The notes: generated from the sequence alone by a model not told the origin. Counted from the stretch's first letter, positions 1-9,752 are shown. The stretch is 61,232 nucleotides of DNA from Actinomadura sp. CNU-125 (GCF_001942465.1 NZ_MKJY01000188.1:1-61232), one strand, 5' to 3'. Translations and numbers: made by a program.

Positions 1-490
1 CGCGAGCCGCCGCGCGACCTCGGCGGTCGACGCGAGCTCGGGCACCGCCGGGCTGGCGGCTGCGCCGCGCCTGCTTGCCCGCCTCCCGGGCCGCGTTCCG
101 CCAGCGGTTCAGCGCCTTCTCGCGGCGGTCGGGACGCCACTGGGTGACGCACCGCGCGGCGGCCCACGGGACGATCTCGTCCACGCCCGCCTCGGTCATC
201 GTCTCCACGGCCAACTCGCCCCGGTCGCCCTTGGGCAGCGCCTGCACGACGACCAGGCGGGGCCGCGGCGGCGGCTCGCGGTGCCGGGCCGTGACGTCCA
301 GCGTGAGGGACGCCTTGTCGGCCGCGGCCACGACGCACTCGGCGAGCAGCCCCTCCCCGTCGGTCAGGTCGACGCGCTCACCGGGCCGCAGCCGCCGGAC
401 GGTCGCCGCGTGCCGCCCCTCCGGACCGTCCAGGACGACGCGGTCGCGCTCCAGCGCGGCCGTCCCGGCGAGGAACACCGGTGCGCTCAT
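1..490 (-). CDS. rsmE: 16S rRNA (uracil-1498-N3)-methyltransferase RsmE, 5' part only
   Basis: RsmE methylates U1498 of 16S rRNA in the 30S subunit. Only the N-terminal half lies in the window; the SPOUT knot domain that binds S-adenosylmethionine would be beyond the left edge. Visible are a PUA-like start and the family segments QALPKGDRGE and MTEAGVDEIVPWAAARCV, followed by the basic helix NAAREAGKQARRSRQP. Directly after that the frame is lost: the expected continuation AVPELASTAEVARRLA is read one base over. One extra G near position 48-51 explains this. The ATG follows dnaJ by about 95 bases and completes the usual hrcA-dnaJ-rsmE operon. I think the indel is a sequencing error rather than decay. 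Confidence 0.85.
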   Translation of the reverse strand, partial: MSAPVFLAGTAALERDRVVLDGPEGRHAATVRRLRPGERVDLTDGEGLLAECVVAAADKASLTLDVTARHREPPPRPRLVVVQALPKGDRGELAVETMTEAGVDEIVPWAAARCVTQWRPDRREKALNRWRNAAREAGKQARRSRQPGGARARVDRRGRAAAR

Positions 491-510
491 CGCTCTCCCC
501 CAACGTCACC

Positions 511-544
511 GGACCCCGGGGACGCGTCCGCGTCCCCGGGGTCC
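511..544. terminator. Perfect 16-bp inverted repeat between dnaJ and rsmE
   Basis: Two perfectly complementary 16-base arms are separated by only two bases, in the dnaJ-rsmE gap. With such a tiny centre the outer 14 or so pairs would form the stem of an RNA hairpin. There is no T-tract. It could be a partial terminator or mRNA stabiliser that lowers rsmE expression relative to dnaJ. Confidence 0.55.
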
Positions 545-585
545 TCGCCGTCACGGCCCTCTCGATAGGCCGTCACCGATTCTCT

Positions 586-1721
586 TCAGTGCTGGTTGAA
601 CACGTCCCGCAGGCGGGAGAACATGCCGCGCTGGCCGGGCGCGAACTTGCCGGGGGGACGCTCCTCGCCGCGCAGCTCGCGAGGCGGCGCAGGAGTTCCT
701 CCTGCTCCTCGTCGAGCTTGCCGGGCGTCTCCACGTTCACGTGGATCATCAGGTCGCCGCGTCCGCTCTCGTTGAGGTGCCGCACGCCCCGGTTGTAGAG
801 GGTGATCACCTGGCCGGACTGCGTGCCCGGCTTGATGTCGACCTCCTCGGCCGCGTCGAGCGTCTCGATCGTGACGCTGGTGCCGAGCGCCGCCGCCGTC
901 ATCGGGATCTCGACCGTGCAGTGCAGGTCGTCGCCCTCCCGCTCGTAGATCGGGTGGGCCCGCTCCACGATCTCCAGGAACAGGTCGCCGGGCGGGCCGC
1001 CGCCCGGGCCGACCTCGCCCTCACCGGCGAGCTGGATGTGGATGCCGTTCTCCACGCCCGCGGGGATCTTGACCTTGACGGTGCGCCGGGTGCGGACCCG
1101 TCCGTCCCCGGAGCATTCGGTGCACGGGTTGCGGATCACCGAGCCGAACCCGCCGCACGCCGGGCAGGGCCGGGCCGTCATGACCTGGCCGAGGAACGAG
1201 CGCTGCACCTGCTGCACCTCGCCGCGCCCGTGACAGGTGTCGCAGGTGTCGGGGTGGGTGCCGGGCGCGCAGCCCGTCGCCTCGCAGGCCGAGCAGGCGA
1301 CCGCGGTGTCCACGGTCAGCTCCCGGGTGGTGCCGAACGCGGTCTCCGACAGGTCGAGCTCGACCCGCAGCGTCGCGTTGCGCCCGCGCCGGGCCCGCGA
1401 CCGGGGGCCGCGCGACGCCGACGTCCCGAAGAACGCGTCCATGATGTCGCTGAACGGGAAGCCCGCGCCGCCGAACCCGCCGGCGCCGCCACCGCCCCCG
1501 CCGGGCGCGAACGGGTCCGCGCCCAGGTCGTACATCTCCCGCTTCTTCGGGTCGGAGAGCACCTCGTACGCCTGGGTGATCTCCTTGAACTTCTCCTGGG
1601 TCTCCGGGTCCGGGTTGACGTCCGGGTGGAGCTCCCGCGCGAGCCGGCGGTAGGCCTTCTTGACCTCGTCGGCGCTGGCGTCCCGGCGGACCCCCAGGGT
1701 CCCGTAGTAGTCGTTGGCCAC
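586..1721 (-). CDS. dnaJ: Chaperone protein DnaJ (HrcA-linked copy), frameshifted near C-terminus
   Basis: This is a cytoplasmic Hsp40 co-chaperone that stimulates DnaK ATPase activity and delivers unfolded clients. The J domain comes first with HPD at residues 32-34, then a Gly/Phe-rich linker, then four zinc-binding repeats ([32 protein letters not shown]), then the client-binding C-terminal domains. The first zinc repeat has Ala where the motif normally has Gly. I chose the GTG start because it falls one base after the hrcA stop and opens directly into the J domain ([11 protein letters not shown]). Near 680 one G is missing. After repair the tail reads [20 protein letters not shown] and ends at a TGA at 588. 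Co-transcribed with hrcA, so presumably under CIRCE control. Confidence 0.93.
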
Positions 1722-1722
1722 C

Positions 1723-2736
1723 TTACGACCCCGCCAGGATCTGTCCCACGTAGCGTGCCACTGCCCGTACCGCTCCCATCGTGCCGGGGTAATCCATGCG
1801 TGTAGGCCCGAGCACTCCAAGCCGGGCCAGCGTGAGGTCGCCGACGCCGTAGTCGGCGGCGACGACGGAGGTCGATCGGAACCCCATTTCGGGGTTCTCG
1901 GTGCCGATCCGCACCGTAACAGTAGAGGAATCGCCGGACTCGCCGAGCAGCCGCATCAGCACGACCTGTTCCTCCAGCGCGCCCAGCACCTCCCGCAGGC
2001 TCTGCGAGAAGTCGACCGCCGCCAGGTTCGCGGCCCCGGCGAAAACGATCTTCTCTTCGTGCCGTTCGACGAGCGTCTCCAGCAGCACCGACAGCACCGC
2101 GGCCGCCACCGGCCGCTCGTCCGGGCCGACCTTGTCCGGCAGGTCCGCGACGGCCGTCGGCACCTCGCCGAGCCCGAGCCCGTCCAGGCACGTGTTGAGC
2201 AACGCCCGAAGGTGCCCGACCGATTCCGGGGAGATGTCGCCGGGCGCCTCGATGACCCGCTGCTCCACCCGTCCGGTGTCGGTGATCAGGACGAGCAGCA
2301 GCCGCCCCTCGGCCACCGGCACCAGCTCCACGTGCCGCACCGCCGACCGCGTCAGCGACGGGTACTGCACCACGGCGACCTGCCGGGTCAGCTGCGCGAG
2401 CAGCTTCACGGTCCGGCCGACGACGTCGTCGAGGTCGTAGGCGCCGGACAGGAACGTCTCGATCGCGCGGCGCTCCGCCGGCGACAGCGGCTTGATCGTC
2501 GACAGCCGGTCGACGAACAGCCGGTACCCCTTGTCGGTGGGGACGCGGCCCGCGCTCGTGTGCGGCTGCGCGATGTACCCCTGCTCCTCCAGCACCGCCA
2601 TGTCGTTGCGGATCGTGGCCGGGGACACGCCGAGGTTGTGCCGGTCCGTCAGGGTCTTGGAGCCCACCGGCTCGTTGGTGGACACGAAGTCCTCGACGAT
2701 GGCGCGCAGGACCGCGAGCTTCCGGTCGTCCAGCAC
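1723..2736 (-). CDS. hrcA: Heat-inducible transcriptional repressor HrcA
   Basis: HrcA represses chaperone operons by binding CIRCE. The 337-residue protein is the usual length. It opens with the winged-helix segment [17 protein letters not shown], has the recognition region [18 protein letters not shown], and ends in a GAF-like dimerisation domain. A start about 24 codons upstream is possible, but the GTG chosen here has a strong GGGAGGTGA ribosome-binding site a few bases before it and matches family N-termini. It leads the hrcA-dnaJ-rsmE operon, and a CIRCE element lies about 65 bases upstream, which indicates autoregulation. Confidence 0.95.
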   Translation of the reverse strand: MLDDRKLAVLRAIVEDFVSTNEPVGSKTLTDRHNLGVSPATIRNDMAVLEEQGYIAQPHTSAGRVPTDKGYRLFVDRLSTIKPLSPAERRAIETFLSGAYDLDDVVGRTVKLLAQLTRQVAVVQYPSLTRSAVRHVELVPVAEGRLLLVLITDTGRVEQRVIEAPGDISPESVGHLRALLNTCLDGLGLGEVPTAVADLPDKVGPDERPVAAAVLSVLLETLVERHEEKIVFAGAANLAAVDFSQSLREVLGALEEQVVLMRLLGESGDSSTVTVRIGTENPEMGFRSTSVVAADYGVGDLTLARLGVLGPTRMDYPGTMGAVRAVARYVGQILAGS

Positions 2737-2801
2737 GTTGTCACCTCCCTCGTCCGCCGCCACCGATCCCCCGATCACCCGGTGCCGCCCGGCCCGTGCC
2801 G

Positions 2802-2828
2802 CTGGCACTCCTTACTCCTGAGTGCCAA
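2802..2828 (-). promoter_or_regulatory. CIRCE operator for HrcA
   Basis: Nine-base arms CTGGCACTC and GAGTGCCAA are separated by exactly nine bases. This matches the 9-N9-9 architecture and core (GCACTC...GAGTGC) of CIRCE, with one arm-end mismatch. It sits just upstream of hrcA, so the operon is predicted to be autoregulated by HrcA. Confidence 0.93.
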
Positions 2829-2950
2829 GTGTACGACCCGTCGGGGCCCTTCTGGAGGGCCCCGGCCACGGACGGCGGCGCGATCCTATCCGGATCGGGC
2901 GCCACGCCGAACGACCGGGGACGACGCCGCCGGACGCCTCCGTCCGGTTA

Positions 2951-3781
2951 ATGTGCGGACCCGTGCGGAGTAAGGACTACGGCAACGACGTGCTCTCGGG
3001 CGACTGGCGCAGGCCCCGCAAGGGACAGATCGCCGAAATACCGGCCGAACCGGGACTGGTCGCCGAGGATCCCGACAGCGGATTCTGCGGCGCCGTCGTG
3101 GCCTGCGACAAGTTCGGCGTCACCCTCGAAGACCGCTTCGGCAAGCGCCGTGTGTTCCCCCTCACGAAGTCCGGCTTCCTGATCGACGGGAAACCGGTCA
3201 CGCTCGTCCGCCCGGAGGCGGCGGCCGCGCCCGCGTCGCGCCGGTCGGCGTCCGGCTCCATCGCCGTCCAGGGGCTGCGCGCCCGGGTCGCGAAGGAGAG
3301 CCGCATCTACGTGGAGGGCGTGCACGACGCGGAACTGGTCGAAAAGATCTGGGGCCACGACCTGCGCGTCGAGGGCGTGGTCGTCGAGTACCTGGAGGGC
3401 GTGGACGACCTGCCCGCGATCGTCGAGGAGTTCGCCCCCGGCGAGGACCGCCGCCTCGGCGTCCTCGTCGACCACCTCGTCGAGGGCTCCAAGGAGAGCC
3501 GGATCGCCGCGCGGGTGTCGTCCCCGCACGTCCTGGTGACCGGCCACCCGTTCATCGACGTGTGGGAGGCCGTCAAGCCCGCGGCCGTCGGCATCCCCGC
3601 CTGGCCCCGCGTGCCGCGCGGCGTCCCGTGGAAGGAGGGCGTCCTGGAAGCCCTCGGCTGGGACGGCACCACGGGCGCCGCGTGGAAACGCATCCTCGGC
3701 TCCGTGAACACCTACACCGACCTGGAACCCGCCCTCCTGGGCCGGGTGGAAGAACTGATCGACTTCGTAACCACCCCCTGA
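2951..3781 (+). CDS. DUF3097 family protein
   Basis: This is a conserved actinobacterial protein of unknown function, about 276 residues here. Family features are the N-terminal YGNDVLSGDWRRPRKG segment, a central ESRIYVEGVHDAELVEKIWG stretch that resembles a Toprim-like fold (an acidic residue after a hydrophobic strand, then VLVDHLVEGSKE), and a C-terminal helical part. The Toprim reading is inference from pattern only. The ATG chosen is the first plausible start; a GTG twelve bases later is equally possible and neither has a clear ribosome-binding site. It is divergent from hrcA and convergent with hemW, its usual neighbours in high-GC Gram-positives. Confidence 0.88.
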   Translation: MCGPVRSKDYGNDVLSGDWRRPRKGQIAEIPAEPGLVAEDPDSGFCGAVVACDKFGVTLEDRFGKRRVFPLTKSGFLIDGKPVTLVRPEAAAAPASRRSASGSIAVQGLRARVAKESRIYVEGVHDAELVEKIWGHDLRVEGVVVEYLEGVDDLPAIVEEFAPGEDRRLGVLVDHLVEGSKESRIAARVSSPHVLVTGHPFIDVWEAVKPAAVGIPAWPRVPRGVPWKEGVLEALGWDGTTGAAWKRILGSVNTYTDLEPALLGRVEELIDFVTTP

Positions 3782-3882
3782 CCCAACCGAAGGCTCCCCC
3801 ACCCCGCGCGGAAGCGGACGCCCACCGCGTGCGCCGCAGACCCCACCCCGCGCGGGGGCGGGCGGCCACCCGGGCGGCCGTA

Positions 3883-3897
3883 GGGCGCTCTGCGCCC
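3883..3897. terminator. Possible short hairpin between DUF3097 gene and hemW
   Basis: GGGCGC and GCGCCC flank a three-base loop in the convergent intergenic region. A second GC-rich inverted repeat precedes it. Weak evidence; no T-run. Confidence 0.3.
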
Positions 3898-3910
3898 GGA
3901 GCGACCGTGG

Positions 3911-5122
3911 TCAGCACAACTCCCGGACGACCGCGTCGGCGAGGAGGCGGCCGCGGCGGGTCAGGACGGCTCGGCCCGCGGCCTGCGGGGCGCGTTCGAG
4001 GAGGCCGTCGGCGACGAGGCGGCGGACGGCGTCGTCGTCGTCGAGGAGATCGGTGGGGCAGCCGTCGGCGAGGCGCAGTTCGAGCATGATCCGCTCGATG
4101 CGGCGGTCGTCGGCGTCGAGGACCTCCCGGGCGTGCGCGGGAGTGACGCCCTCGGCGAGCCGGGCGGCGTAGGCGGCGGGGTGCTTGACGTTCCACCAGC
4201 GGGTCCCGCCGACGTGGCTGTGGGCGCCGGGACCGACGCCCCACCAGTCGGCGCCCGTCCAGTAGAGGAGGTTGTGGCGGCACGCGGCGTCGGGACCGGT
4301 GGCCCAGTTCGAGATCTCGTACCAGTGCAGGCCGTGCGCGGAGAGCAGGTCGTCGGCCAGCAGGTACCGGTCGGCCATGGCGTCGTCGTCGGGGGCCGCC
4401 AGCTCGCCGCGGCGGACCTGCGCGGCCAGGCGGGTGCCCTCCTCGACGATCAGCGCGTAGGCGGAGACGTGGTCGGGTTCCGATTCGAGGGCCGCCTCCA
4501 GGGAGGCCCTCCAGTCGTCGTCCGTTTCGCCTGGGGTGCCGTAGATGAGGTCCAGGTTGATGTGTTCGAAGCCCGCCTTGCGCGTCCAGTCGACGACCTG
4601 GGGGACGCGTCCGGGCGTGTGGGTGCGCTCCAGGACGGCCAGGACGTGCTCGCGCGCGCTCTGCATGCCGTACGAGACGCGGGTGAACCCGGCCTCGCGG
4701 AGCTTGCCGAGGTAAGCGTCGTCCACCGATTCCGGGTTCGCCTCGGTGGTGATCTCGGCGCCGGGCGCGAGGCCGAACTCGGCGTCGATGGCGGCGAGGA
4801 CGCGGCCCAGGTCGTCCGGTGCCAGCAGGGTCGGGGTGCCGCCGCCGACGAAGACCGTCTCGACCGGCAGTTCGGCGTCGCCGAGGACGCGCCGCGCCGC
4901 CCGTACCTCGGCGACGGCCGTGTCGGCGTAGGAGTCGCGGCTCGCGCCGGGTCCGAGTTCGGTGGCCGTGTAGGTGTTGAAGTCGCAGTAGCCGCACCGG
5001 GTCACGCAGAACGGGACGTGCACGTAGAACGCGAAGGGTCGCGTGCCCAGGCCGTCGAGGGCGCCGGACGGCAGGGCGCCGTCGGCCGGTACGGGGTCGC
5101 CGTCGGGCAGGGTCGCGGGCAT
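3911..5122 (-). CDS. hemW: Radical SAM heme chaperone HemW (HemN-like)
   Basis: A 403-residue radical-SAM protein. The [4Fe-4S] cysteines are C39, C43 and C46 (CVTRCGYC). They are followed by DFNTYT rather than a fourth cysteine, the pattern that separates HemW heme chaperones from true oxygen-independent coproporphyrinogen oxidases. Downstream are the SAM-binding elements TVFVGGGTPTLL and EITTEANPESVD, and the C-terminal HemN domain. Known HemW proteins bind heme and transfer it to respiratory enzymes. The gene is intact. It sits in the conserved hrcA-hemW-lepA neighbourhood and is probably transcribed downstream of the small YezG-like gene. Confidence 0.93.
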   Translation of the reverse strand: MPATLPDGDPVPADGALPSGALDGLGTRPFAFYVHVPFCVTRCGYCDFNTYTATELGPGASRDSYADTAVAEVRAARRVLGDAELPVETVFVGGGTPTLLAPDDLGRVLAAIDAEFGLAPGAEITTEANPESVDDAYLGKLREAGFTRVSYGMQSAREHVLAVLERTHTPGRVPQVVDWTRKAGFEHINLDLIYGTPGETDDDWRASLEAALESEPDHVSAYALIVEEGTRLAAQVRRGELAAPDDDAMADRYLLADDLLSAHGLHWYEISNWATGPDAACRHNLLYWTGADWWGVGPGAHSHVGGTRWWNVKHPAAYAARLAEGVTPAHAREVLDADDRRIERIMLELRLADGCPTDLLDDDDAVRRLVADGLLERAPQAAGRAVLTRRGRLLADAVVRELC

Positions 5123-5152
5123 GCTCCCAGTCTGCCGCGCGCGGGCGCGTGG

Positions 5153-5593
5153 TCAGGCCAGGCGGAGCTTCTCGCGCAGCCAGCCGGGGATGTACGCCTC
5201 GGCGCGCGGGAAGCGGTCGAGGTCCTGGGCGTAGGCGGACGGCGGCAGCGGCGGGACGAAGTCGGGTTCGCCGTCGTAGTCGAACTCGGCGCTGAACCGT
5301 CCGGACCGTTCGACCCGCAGCCGGGCCGTGAACCACGCGCCCTTCTCCCGCCGGTACATGACGCGGCGCAGTTCGTCCATCTTGCCGACGGCGTGGCCGG
5401 GCGGCATGGCGGTGCGGCGATCGCCGTCGGCGTCGACGATCTCGAAGGACGCGCAGTCGATGCCGACGATGGCGCGGAAGTCCAGTCCGAGCCGTTCCCA
5501 GCCGGCGGGGGCCGCCGACCGCAGCGCGCGGACGGCGCCGTTCACCGTGTCCCGCTCCCTCGGGGAACGCAGAACCTGCTCGGAGTGGGCCAC
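5153..5593 (-). CDS. YezG-like (DUF600) immunity-type protein
   Basis: A 146-residue acidic protein without signal peptide or membrane segment. The region MDELRRVMYRREKGAWFTAR, the FSAEFDYDGEPDF strand pair and the ending FPRAEAYIPGWLREKL resemble the DUF600/YezG family, members of which act as antitoxins of secreted LXG or other polymorphic toxins in Firmicutes. In actinobacteria the role is unproven. The GTG start has a GGAGG ribosome-binding site about nine bases upstream. No toxin gene is visible nearby; the divergent neighbour is a protein of unknown function. It lies 30 bases upstream of hemW on the same strand. Confidence 0.7.
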   Translation of the reverse strand: MAHSEQVLRSPRERDTVNGAVRALRSAAPAGWERLGLDFRAIVGIDCASFEIVDADGDRRTAMPPGHAVGKMDELRRVMYRREKGAWFTARLRVERSGRFSAEFDYDGEPDFVPPLPPSAYAQDLDRFPRAEAYIPGWLREKLRLA

Positions 5594-5770
5594 CCTCGAA
5601 CCTCCGCTACCGGTCGCGGCCACTGCCCTCCGACCGTACCGACATCCGCGCCCGGGAAGAACGCCCGTCCGCGTGTCGCGCGCGAACACCGGAACGGCAC
5701 GTGGACGATCTCGGACGAGCCGGGCACGATCGCGGGGCGGGGACCGCCGCGCCCCGGATAGGGTCGTCGG

Positions 5771-6641
5771 ATGCGCATCGAGGGTGGGACCGGACGGCCG
5801 CCCGCGCGGGTGCTGCTGCGCGGCGGCGGACGGCTGGCACTGCGTCGTCGTGGACGACGCGGGCGGCGAGCGCCGCACGGAGCTGTCCGCGTCCGGGACG
5901 CGCTGGAACTCGGGCGCGCGGAACGATCCGGAACCCGTGTGGTGGCGGCAGCGGCTCGCGGAGACCGCGGGCGGGCTGCGCGGGCTGATCGCCGAGGCGC
6001 TGACGGACGCGACGTTCGGCGAGTTCGGCGCCGAGGCCGCGATCAGCTGGTTCGCCGTCGACGACCCGGTCGACTGGGAGGGGCTCGTCACCCTCGGGGA
6101 GCCGGACCCGGCGCGGTTCCCCGGCCGGGTGCCGCCGTTCGTCGTCACGCTGGAGCCGGGCCGCGGCGCGGTGCTGCCGGACGCCCACCTGCTGTTCTCC
6201 ACCCGGGCCGCGGACGCCTGGGCCACTCTCGACGCCGTCGCGGAGCTGTACGGGGCGCCGGCGCCGCGGGACGCGTTCGTGTGCGGCTTCGCCGGGCACC
6301 GCAGCGTGCGGGTGGGGCGCGGTTCGCTGGCGCTGTCGACCGAGGAGGGCGCGGACGGCGTCGAGCGGCTCGCCGAGATCGTCGGGACCCGCGGGGCCGG
6401 CTGGGGCGGCAACCCGGAGCTGCGGCTGCGGCTGGACGGCGTCGACCTGCTCGACGACCCCGCCGCCGATGTCGTCACGCTCTTCCGTGATCTCGGCCAC
6501 GACGTCGTCGAGCGGGGCCGGACGGCCCGGATCCCCGCGATGGGCCTCAACCTTCACGAACCGGACCGGCCCGGGCCGCGGACCGGCCGTTTCACGACGG
6601 TCGCGCTGCAGTTCCCGTCCGCGCCCGACGCCGTCCGCTGA
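5771..6641 (+). CDS. Hypothetical protein, frameshifted near N-terminus
   Basis: Not recognised. After repair it would be about 289 residues, soluble, with Trp-rich and acidic segments (WFAVDDPVDWEGLV, WGGNPELRLRLDG) and a C-terminal strand-rich block ending FTTVALQFPSA. That style is seen in immunity or SUKH-like proteins, but I could not assign a family. The ATG opens a short frame; the main frame is entered near 5830 if one G of a GGCGGA context is removed, giving RGGDGWHCVVVDDAGG across the junction. Codon use is the same as its neighbours. It is divergent from the YezG-like gene, so the two may share a promoter region and possibly a function. Confidence 0.6.
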
Positions 6642-6787
6642 CGGACGCCGGCGCCGTCCGCGCGCGGTGTCCGCGTCTCCGGGCGTAATTCCGGAACCGG
6701 GGCGAACTTCGCAGGCGTCCGAAGAGTCGTAGAGTTCACCAACACAACCACGGACGGCGAAGGCGCGACGTCGGAGAGGAGCCCGCC

Positions 6788-7297
6788 ATGGCCTACGGGC
6801 CTCCCCCCTCGCAGGGCCAGGGACAGCCCGGGCAGGCACCCTGGCAGCAGCCCGGCAACAACTGGCAGCAGGGCACGCAACAGCCGCCGGGCGCACCGCC
6901 GCCCGGCCCGCGACCGTATCCCGGGCAGCCGCCGCGGACGCGGCCGCTGCCGGGCCACTACGGACCGGTCGGCGACGACGAGCGGACCTGGTCGCTGATG
7001 GCCTACGTCGGGCAGTTCCTCCTCGGCGCGATCGCGCCCGCGATCGTCTACCTGGGCAAGCCGCGCTCGGCGTTCGCCCGGCGGCACGCCGCGCAGGGCC
7101 TCAACATGGGCCTGGCCGCGCTCGCCGTCTGGATCGTCGGCGGGCTGCTGTCGATGGCCGTCGGGGTGCTCATCTGGGTGCCGCTGGCCTTCACCGCGGT
7201 CGTGATGTTCTTCCTGGTGTACGCGGGACGGGCCGCCAACCGCGGGGAGTTCCGGCGCGTGCCGTCCGTGGTCGCCTGGCCGCTGATCAGGAAGTAG
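6788..7297 (+). CDS. DUF4870 domain membrane protein with proline/glutamine-rich N-terminus
   Basis: A 169-residue protein. Residues 1-57 are low-complexity Pro/Gln/Gly, likely a disordered cytoplasmic tail. The DUF4870 part follows: DDERTWSLMAYVGQFLL, a first helix around 75-95, the motif FARRHAAQGLN, then two more hydrophobic helices near 110-150. The function of DUF4870/Tic20-like proteins is not established. The ATG is preceded by GGAGAGGAG. It is monocistronic between an unknown gene and convergent lepA, and closed by a strong bidirectional hairpin. Confidence 0.88.
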   Translation: MAYGPPPSQGQGQPGQAPWQQPGNNWQQGTQQPPGAPPPGPRPYPGQPPRTRPLPGHYGPVGDDERTWSLMAYVGQFLLGAIAPAIVYLGKPRSAFARRHAAQGLNMGLAALAVWIVGGLLSMAVGVLIWVPLAFTAVVMFFLVYAGRAANRGEFRRVPSVVAWPLIRK

Positions 7298-7311
7298 GTC
7301 CGGAGCGGTTC

Positions 7312-7350
7312 TCGGCCCCGCGCGGAGCCATGTGCTCCAGGCGGGGCCGA
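7312..7350. terminator. Bidirectional hairpin terminator between DUF4870 gene and lepA
   Basis: A long stem: outer arms TCGGCCCCGC and GCGGGGCCGA, a two-base internal loop on each side, inner arms GGAGC and GCTCC, and a five-base loop. It lies between two convergent stop codons and could serve both genes. Confidence 0.85.
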
Positions 7351-7369
7351 ACCCGTTTCGGGACTTGCG

Positions 7370-9217
7370 CTACTTCTTGCTCTTGTCGGTGGATTCGCCC
7401 CCGCCGCCGGTGGACAGCGCGGCGACGAACGCCTCCTGCGGAACGTCCACCCGCCCGATGGTCTTCATCCGCTTCTTGCCTTCCTTCTGCTTCTCCAGCA
7501 GCTTGCGCTTGCGGGAGATGTCGCCGCCGTAGCACTTGGCGAGGACGTCCTTGCGGATGGCGCGGATGTTCTCCCGGGCGATGATGCGGGCGCCGACCGC
7601 GGCCTGGATCGGCACCTCGTACTGCTGCCGCGGGATGAGTTCCTTGAGCTTCGCGGTCATCATCAGCCCGTACTCGCGGGACTTGTCGCGGTGGACGATC
7701 TGGCTGAAGGCGTCCACCGACTCGCCCTGCAGCAGGATGTCGACCTTCACCAGGTCGGATTCGCGCTCGTCGGTGGGCTCGTAGTCCAGCGACGCGTACC
7801 CGCGGGTCCGCGTCTTCAGCTGGTCGTAGAAGTCGAAGATGATCTCGGCGAGCGGCAGCGTGTAGCGGATCTCGACCCGCTCGGGCGACAGGTAGTCCAT
7901 GCCGAGCAGCTCGCCGCGCCGCCCCTGGCACAGCTCCATGATCGCGCCGATGTGCTCGGACGGCGACAGCAGCGTCGCCTTCACGATCGGCTCGTACACC
8001 GCCCCGACCTTGCCCTCGGGGAACTCGCTCGGGTTGGTGACGGTGAACTCGGTGCCGTCCTCCATCACCGCCCGGTACACGACGTTCGGCGCGGTCGAGA
8101 TCAGCGACAGGCCGAACTCGCGCTCCAGGCGTTCCCGGACGATCTCCATGTGCAGGAGCCCGAGGAAGCCGCAGCGGAACCCGAACCCGAGGGCCGCCGA
8201 CGTCTCCGGCTCGTACACCAGCGCGGCGTCGTTCAGCCGCAGCTTGTCGAGGGCGTCCCGCAGGTCGGGGTACTGGTCGCCGTCCACCGGATACAGCCCG
8301 GAGAACACCATGGGCTTGGGGTCCTGGTAGCCGCCGAGCGCCTCGGGCGCCGACCGCGTCGCGGTCGTCACCGTGTCGCCGACGCGCGCCTGCCGGACGT
8401 CCTTCACCCCGGTGATCAGGTAGCCGACCTCGCCGACGCCGAGCCCGCCGACCGGCTTCGGCTCGGGCGCGATCACGCCGACCTCGAGGGTCTCGTGCGC
8501 GGCGCCCGTCGACATCATCAGGCTCTTCTCGCGGCGGGACAGGTGCCCGTCCATGATCCGGACGTAGGTGACGACGCCGCGGTAGGTGTCGTACACCGAG
8601 TCGAAGATCAGCGCGCGGGCCGGGCCGTCGGGGTCGCCGACCGGGGCCGGGACCGTCTCGACGATCCGGTCCAGCAGCTCGGCGACGCCCTCGCCCGTCT
8701 TGCCCGACACGCGCAGGACGTCCGACGGGTCGCAGCCGATGATGCCCGCGATCTCCTCGGCGTACTTGTCGGGCTGCGCCGCGGGCAGGTCGATCTTGTT
8801 GAGCACCGGGATGATGTGCAGATCGGCCTCGATCGCCAGGTACAGGTTCGCGAGCGTCTGCGCCTCGATGCCCTGCGCCGCGTCCACCAGCAGGAGCGCG
8901 CCCTCGCACGCCGCGAGCGACCGCGACACCTCGTAGGAGAAGTCGACGTGCCCCGGGGTGTCGATCAGGTTCAGGACGTAGTCGACGCCGTCGCGCGTCC
9001 ACGGCAGCCGGACCGCCTGGCTCTTGATCGTGATGCCGCGCTCGCGCTCGATGTCCATCCGGTCGAGGTACTGGGCGCGCATCTGGCGCTCCTCGACGAC
9101 GCCGGTCAACTGCAGCATCCGGTCCGCGAGCGTCGACTTTCCATGGTCGATGTGCGCGATGATGCAGAAGTTGCGGATGATCGCGGGATCGGTCTTGTTG
9201 GGCTCAGGCGCTGCCAC
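7370..9217 (-). CDS. lepA: Elongation factor 4 (LepA) GTPase
   Basis: A 615-residue translational GTPase, intact and of normal family length. G1 is AHIDHGKST near residues 21-29, switch [11 protein letters not shown]4 NKID; then EF-G-like domains II, III and V and the LepA-specific C-terminal domain ending in a lysine-rich tail ([17 protein letters not shown]). EF4 binds ribosomes and promotes back-translocation or initiation fidelity. The ATG start fits the family N-terminus ([17 protein letters not shown]). It is divergent from rpsT, its normal partner in this phylum. Confidence 0.97.
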   Translation of the reverse strand: MAAPEPNKTDPAIIRNFCIIAHIDHGKSTLADRMLQLTGVVEERQMRAQYLDRMDIERERGITIKSQAVRLPWTRDGVDYVLNLIDTPGHVDFSYEVSRSLAACEGALLLVDAAQGIEAQTLANLYLAIEADLHIIPVLNKIDLPAAQPDKYAEEIAGIIGCDPSDVLRVSGKTGEGVAELLDRIVETVPAPVGDPDGPARALIFDSVYDTYRGVVTYVRIMDGHLSRREKSLMMSTGAAHETLEVGVIAPEPKPVGGLGVGEVGYLITGVKDVRQARVGDTVTTATRSAPEALGGYQDPKPMVFSGLYPVDGDQYPDLRDALDKLRLNDAALVYEPETSAALGFGFRCGFLGLLHMEIVRERLEREFGLSLISTAPNVVYRAVMEDGTEFTVTNPSEFPEGKVGAVYEPIVKATLLSPSEHIGAIMELCQGRRGELLGMDYLSPERVEIRYTLPLAEIIFDFYDQLKTRTRGYASLDYEPTDERESDLVKVDILLQGESVDAFSQIVHRDKSREYGLMMTAKLKELIPRQQYEVPIQAAVGARIIARENIRAIRKDVLAKCYGGDISRKRKLLEKQKEGKKRMKTIGRVDVPQEAFVAALSTGGGGESTDKSKK

Positions 9218-9310
9218 CGGGGTCCGTTCGCAAACTCACTGGGGTGTGGACATGGGTTCTGTGCTTCCCATGGTCCCATGCCGGGCGCAATGCTCGGTGC
9301 ACGGCCCGGT

Positions 9311-9339
9311 TTGGGACGGGGTCCGGTGATTGCTAAGAT
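9311..9339 (+). promoter_or_regulatory. Probable rpsT promoter
   Basis: TTGGGA (9311-9316) and TAAGAT (9334-9339) are spaced by 17 bases, a good vegetative sigma-factor promoter. It would give a 5' leader of about 120 bases before rpsT. Confidence 0.6.
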
Positions 9340-9468
9340 GTGCGACTGCGTGTGGCGTACCGTCGTGCCCCGGGGGCACCGACACCGACCGCCCCCGTTG
9401 GACATTCGTCAGAGCCTGCAGAGCGCGCAGGCGAGGAACTAACGCGAAGCGAACCGAGGCACTACGAC

Positions 9469-9738
9469 GTGGCTAACATCAAGTCCCAGATCAAGCGCAA
9501 CAAGCAGAACGAGAAGGCTCGCCTGCGCAACAAGGCCGTCAAGTCGGAGCTGAAGACGGCGATCCGCAAGTTCCGCGAGGCCGCCGAAGCCGGCAACGTC
9601 GCGGACGCCGTGGCCGCGCAGCGCAGCGCCGCCCAGAAGCTGGACAAGGCCGTCAGCAAGGGCGTCATCCACAAGAACCAGGCCGCGAACCGCAAGTCGG
9701 CCATCGCCAAGCGCGCCGCCGCCCTGCAGGTCAAGTAA
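9469..9738 (+). CDS. rpsT: 30S ribosomal protein S20
   Basis: An 89-residue, highly basic three-helix bundle protein that binds 16S rRNA in the 30S body. The sequence begins [20 protein letters not shown] and ends [20 protein letters not shown], both diagnostic. The start is GTG, preceded by CGAGG about nine bases upstream; the frame is open further 5' but the extension has no family match. Divergent from lepA. Confidence 0.97.
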   Translation: MANIKSQIKRNKQNEKARLRNKAVKSELKTAIRKFREAAEAGNVADAVAAQRSAAQKLDKAVSKGVIHKNQAANRKSAIAKRAAALQVK

Positions 9739-9752
9739 GGCCCGCACGCGTC

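Noticed and set aside
586..1721. Programmed ribosomal frameshifting to explain the dnaJ break
   Set aside because: No slippery heptamer or downstream pseudoknot at the site, and the same kind of break occurs in about 16 unrelated genes.
741..1805. Long open frame antisense to dnaJ and many similar long antisense frames (for example 4133-5761, 7691-9442, 34276-36054, 56526-59399)
   Set aside because: They are complements of well-identified genes. High GC leaves few stop codons on the opposite strand; the proteins are Arg/Pro/Gly-rich with no family match.
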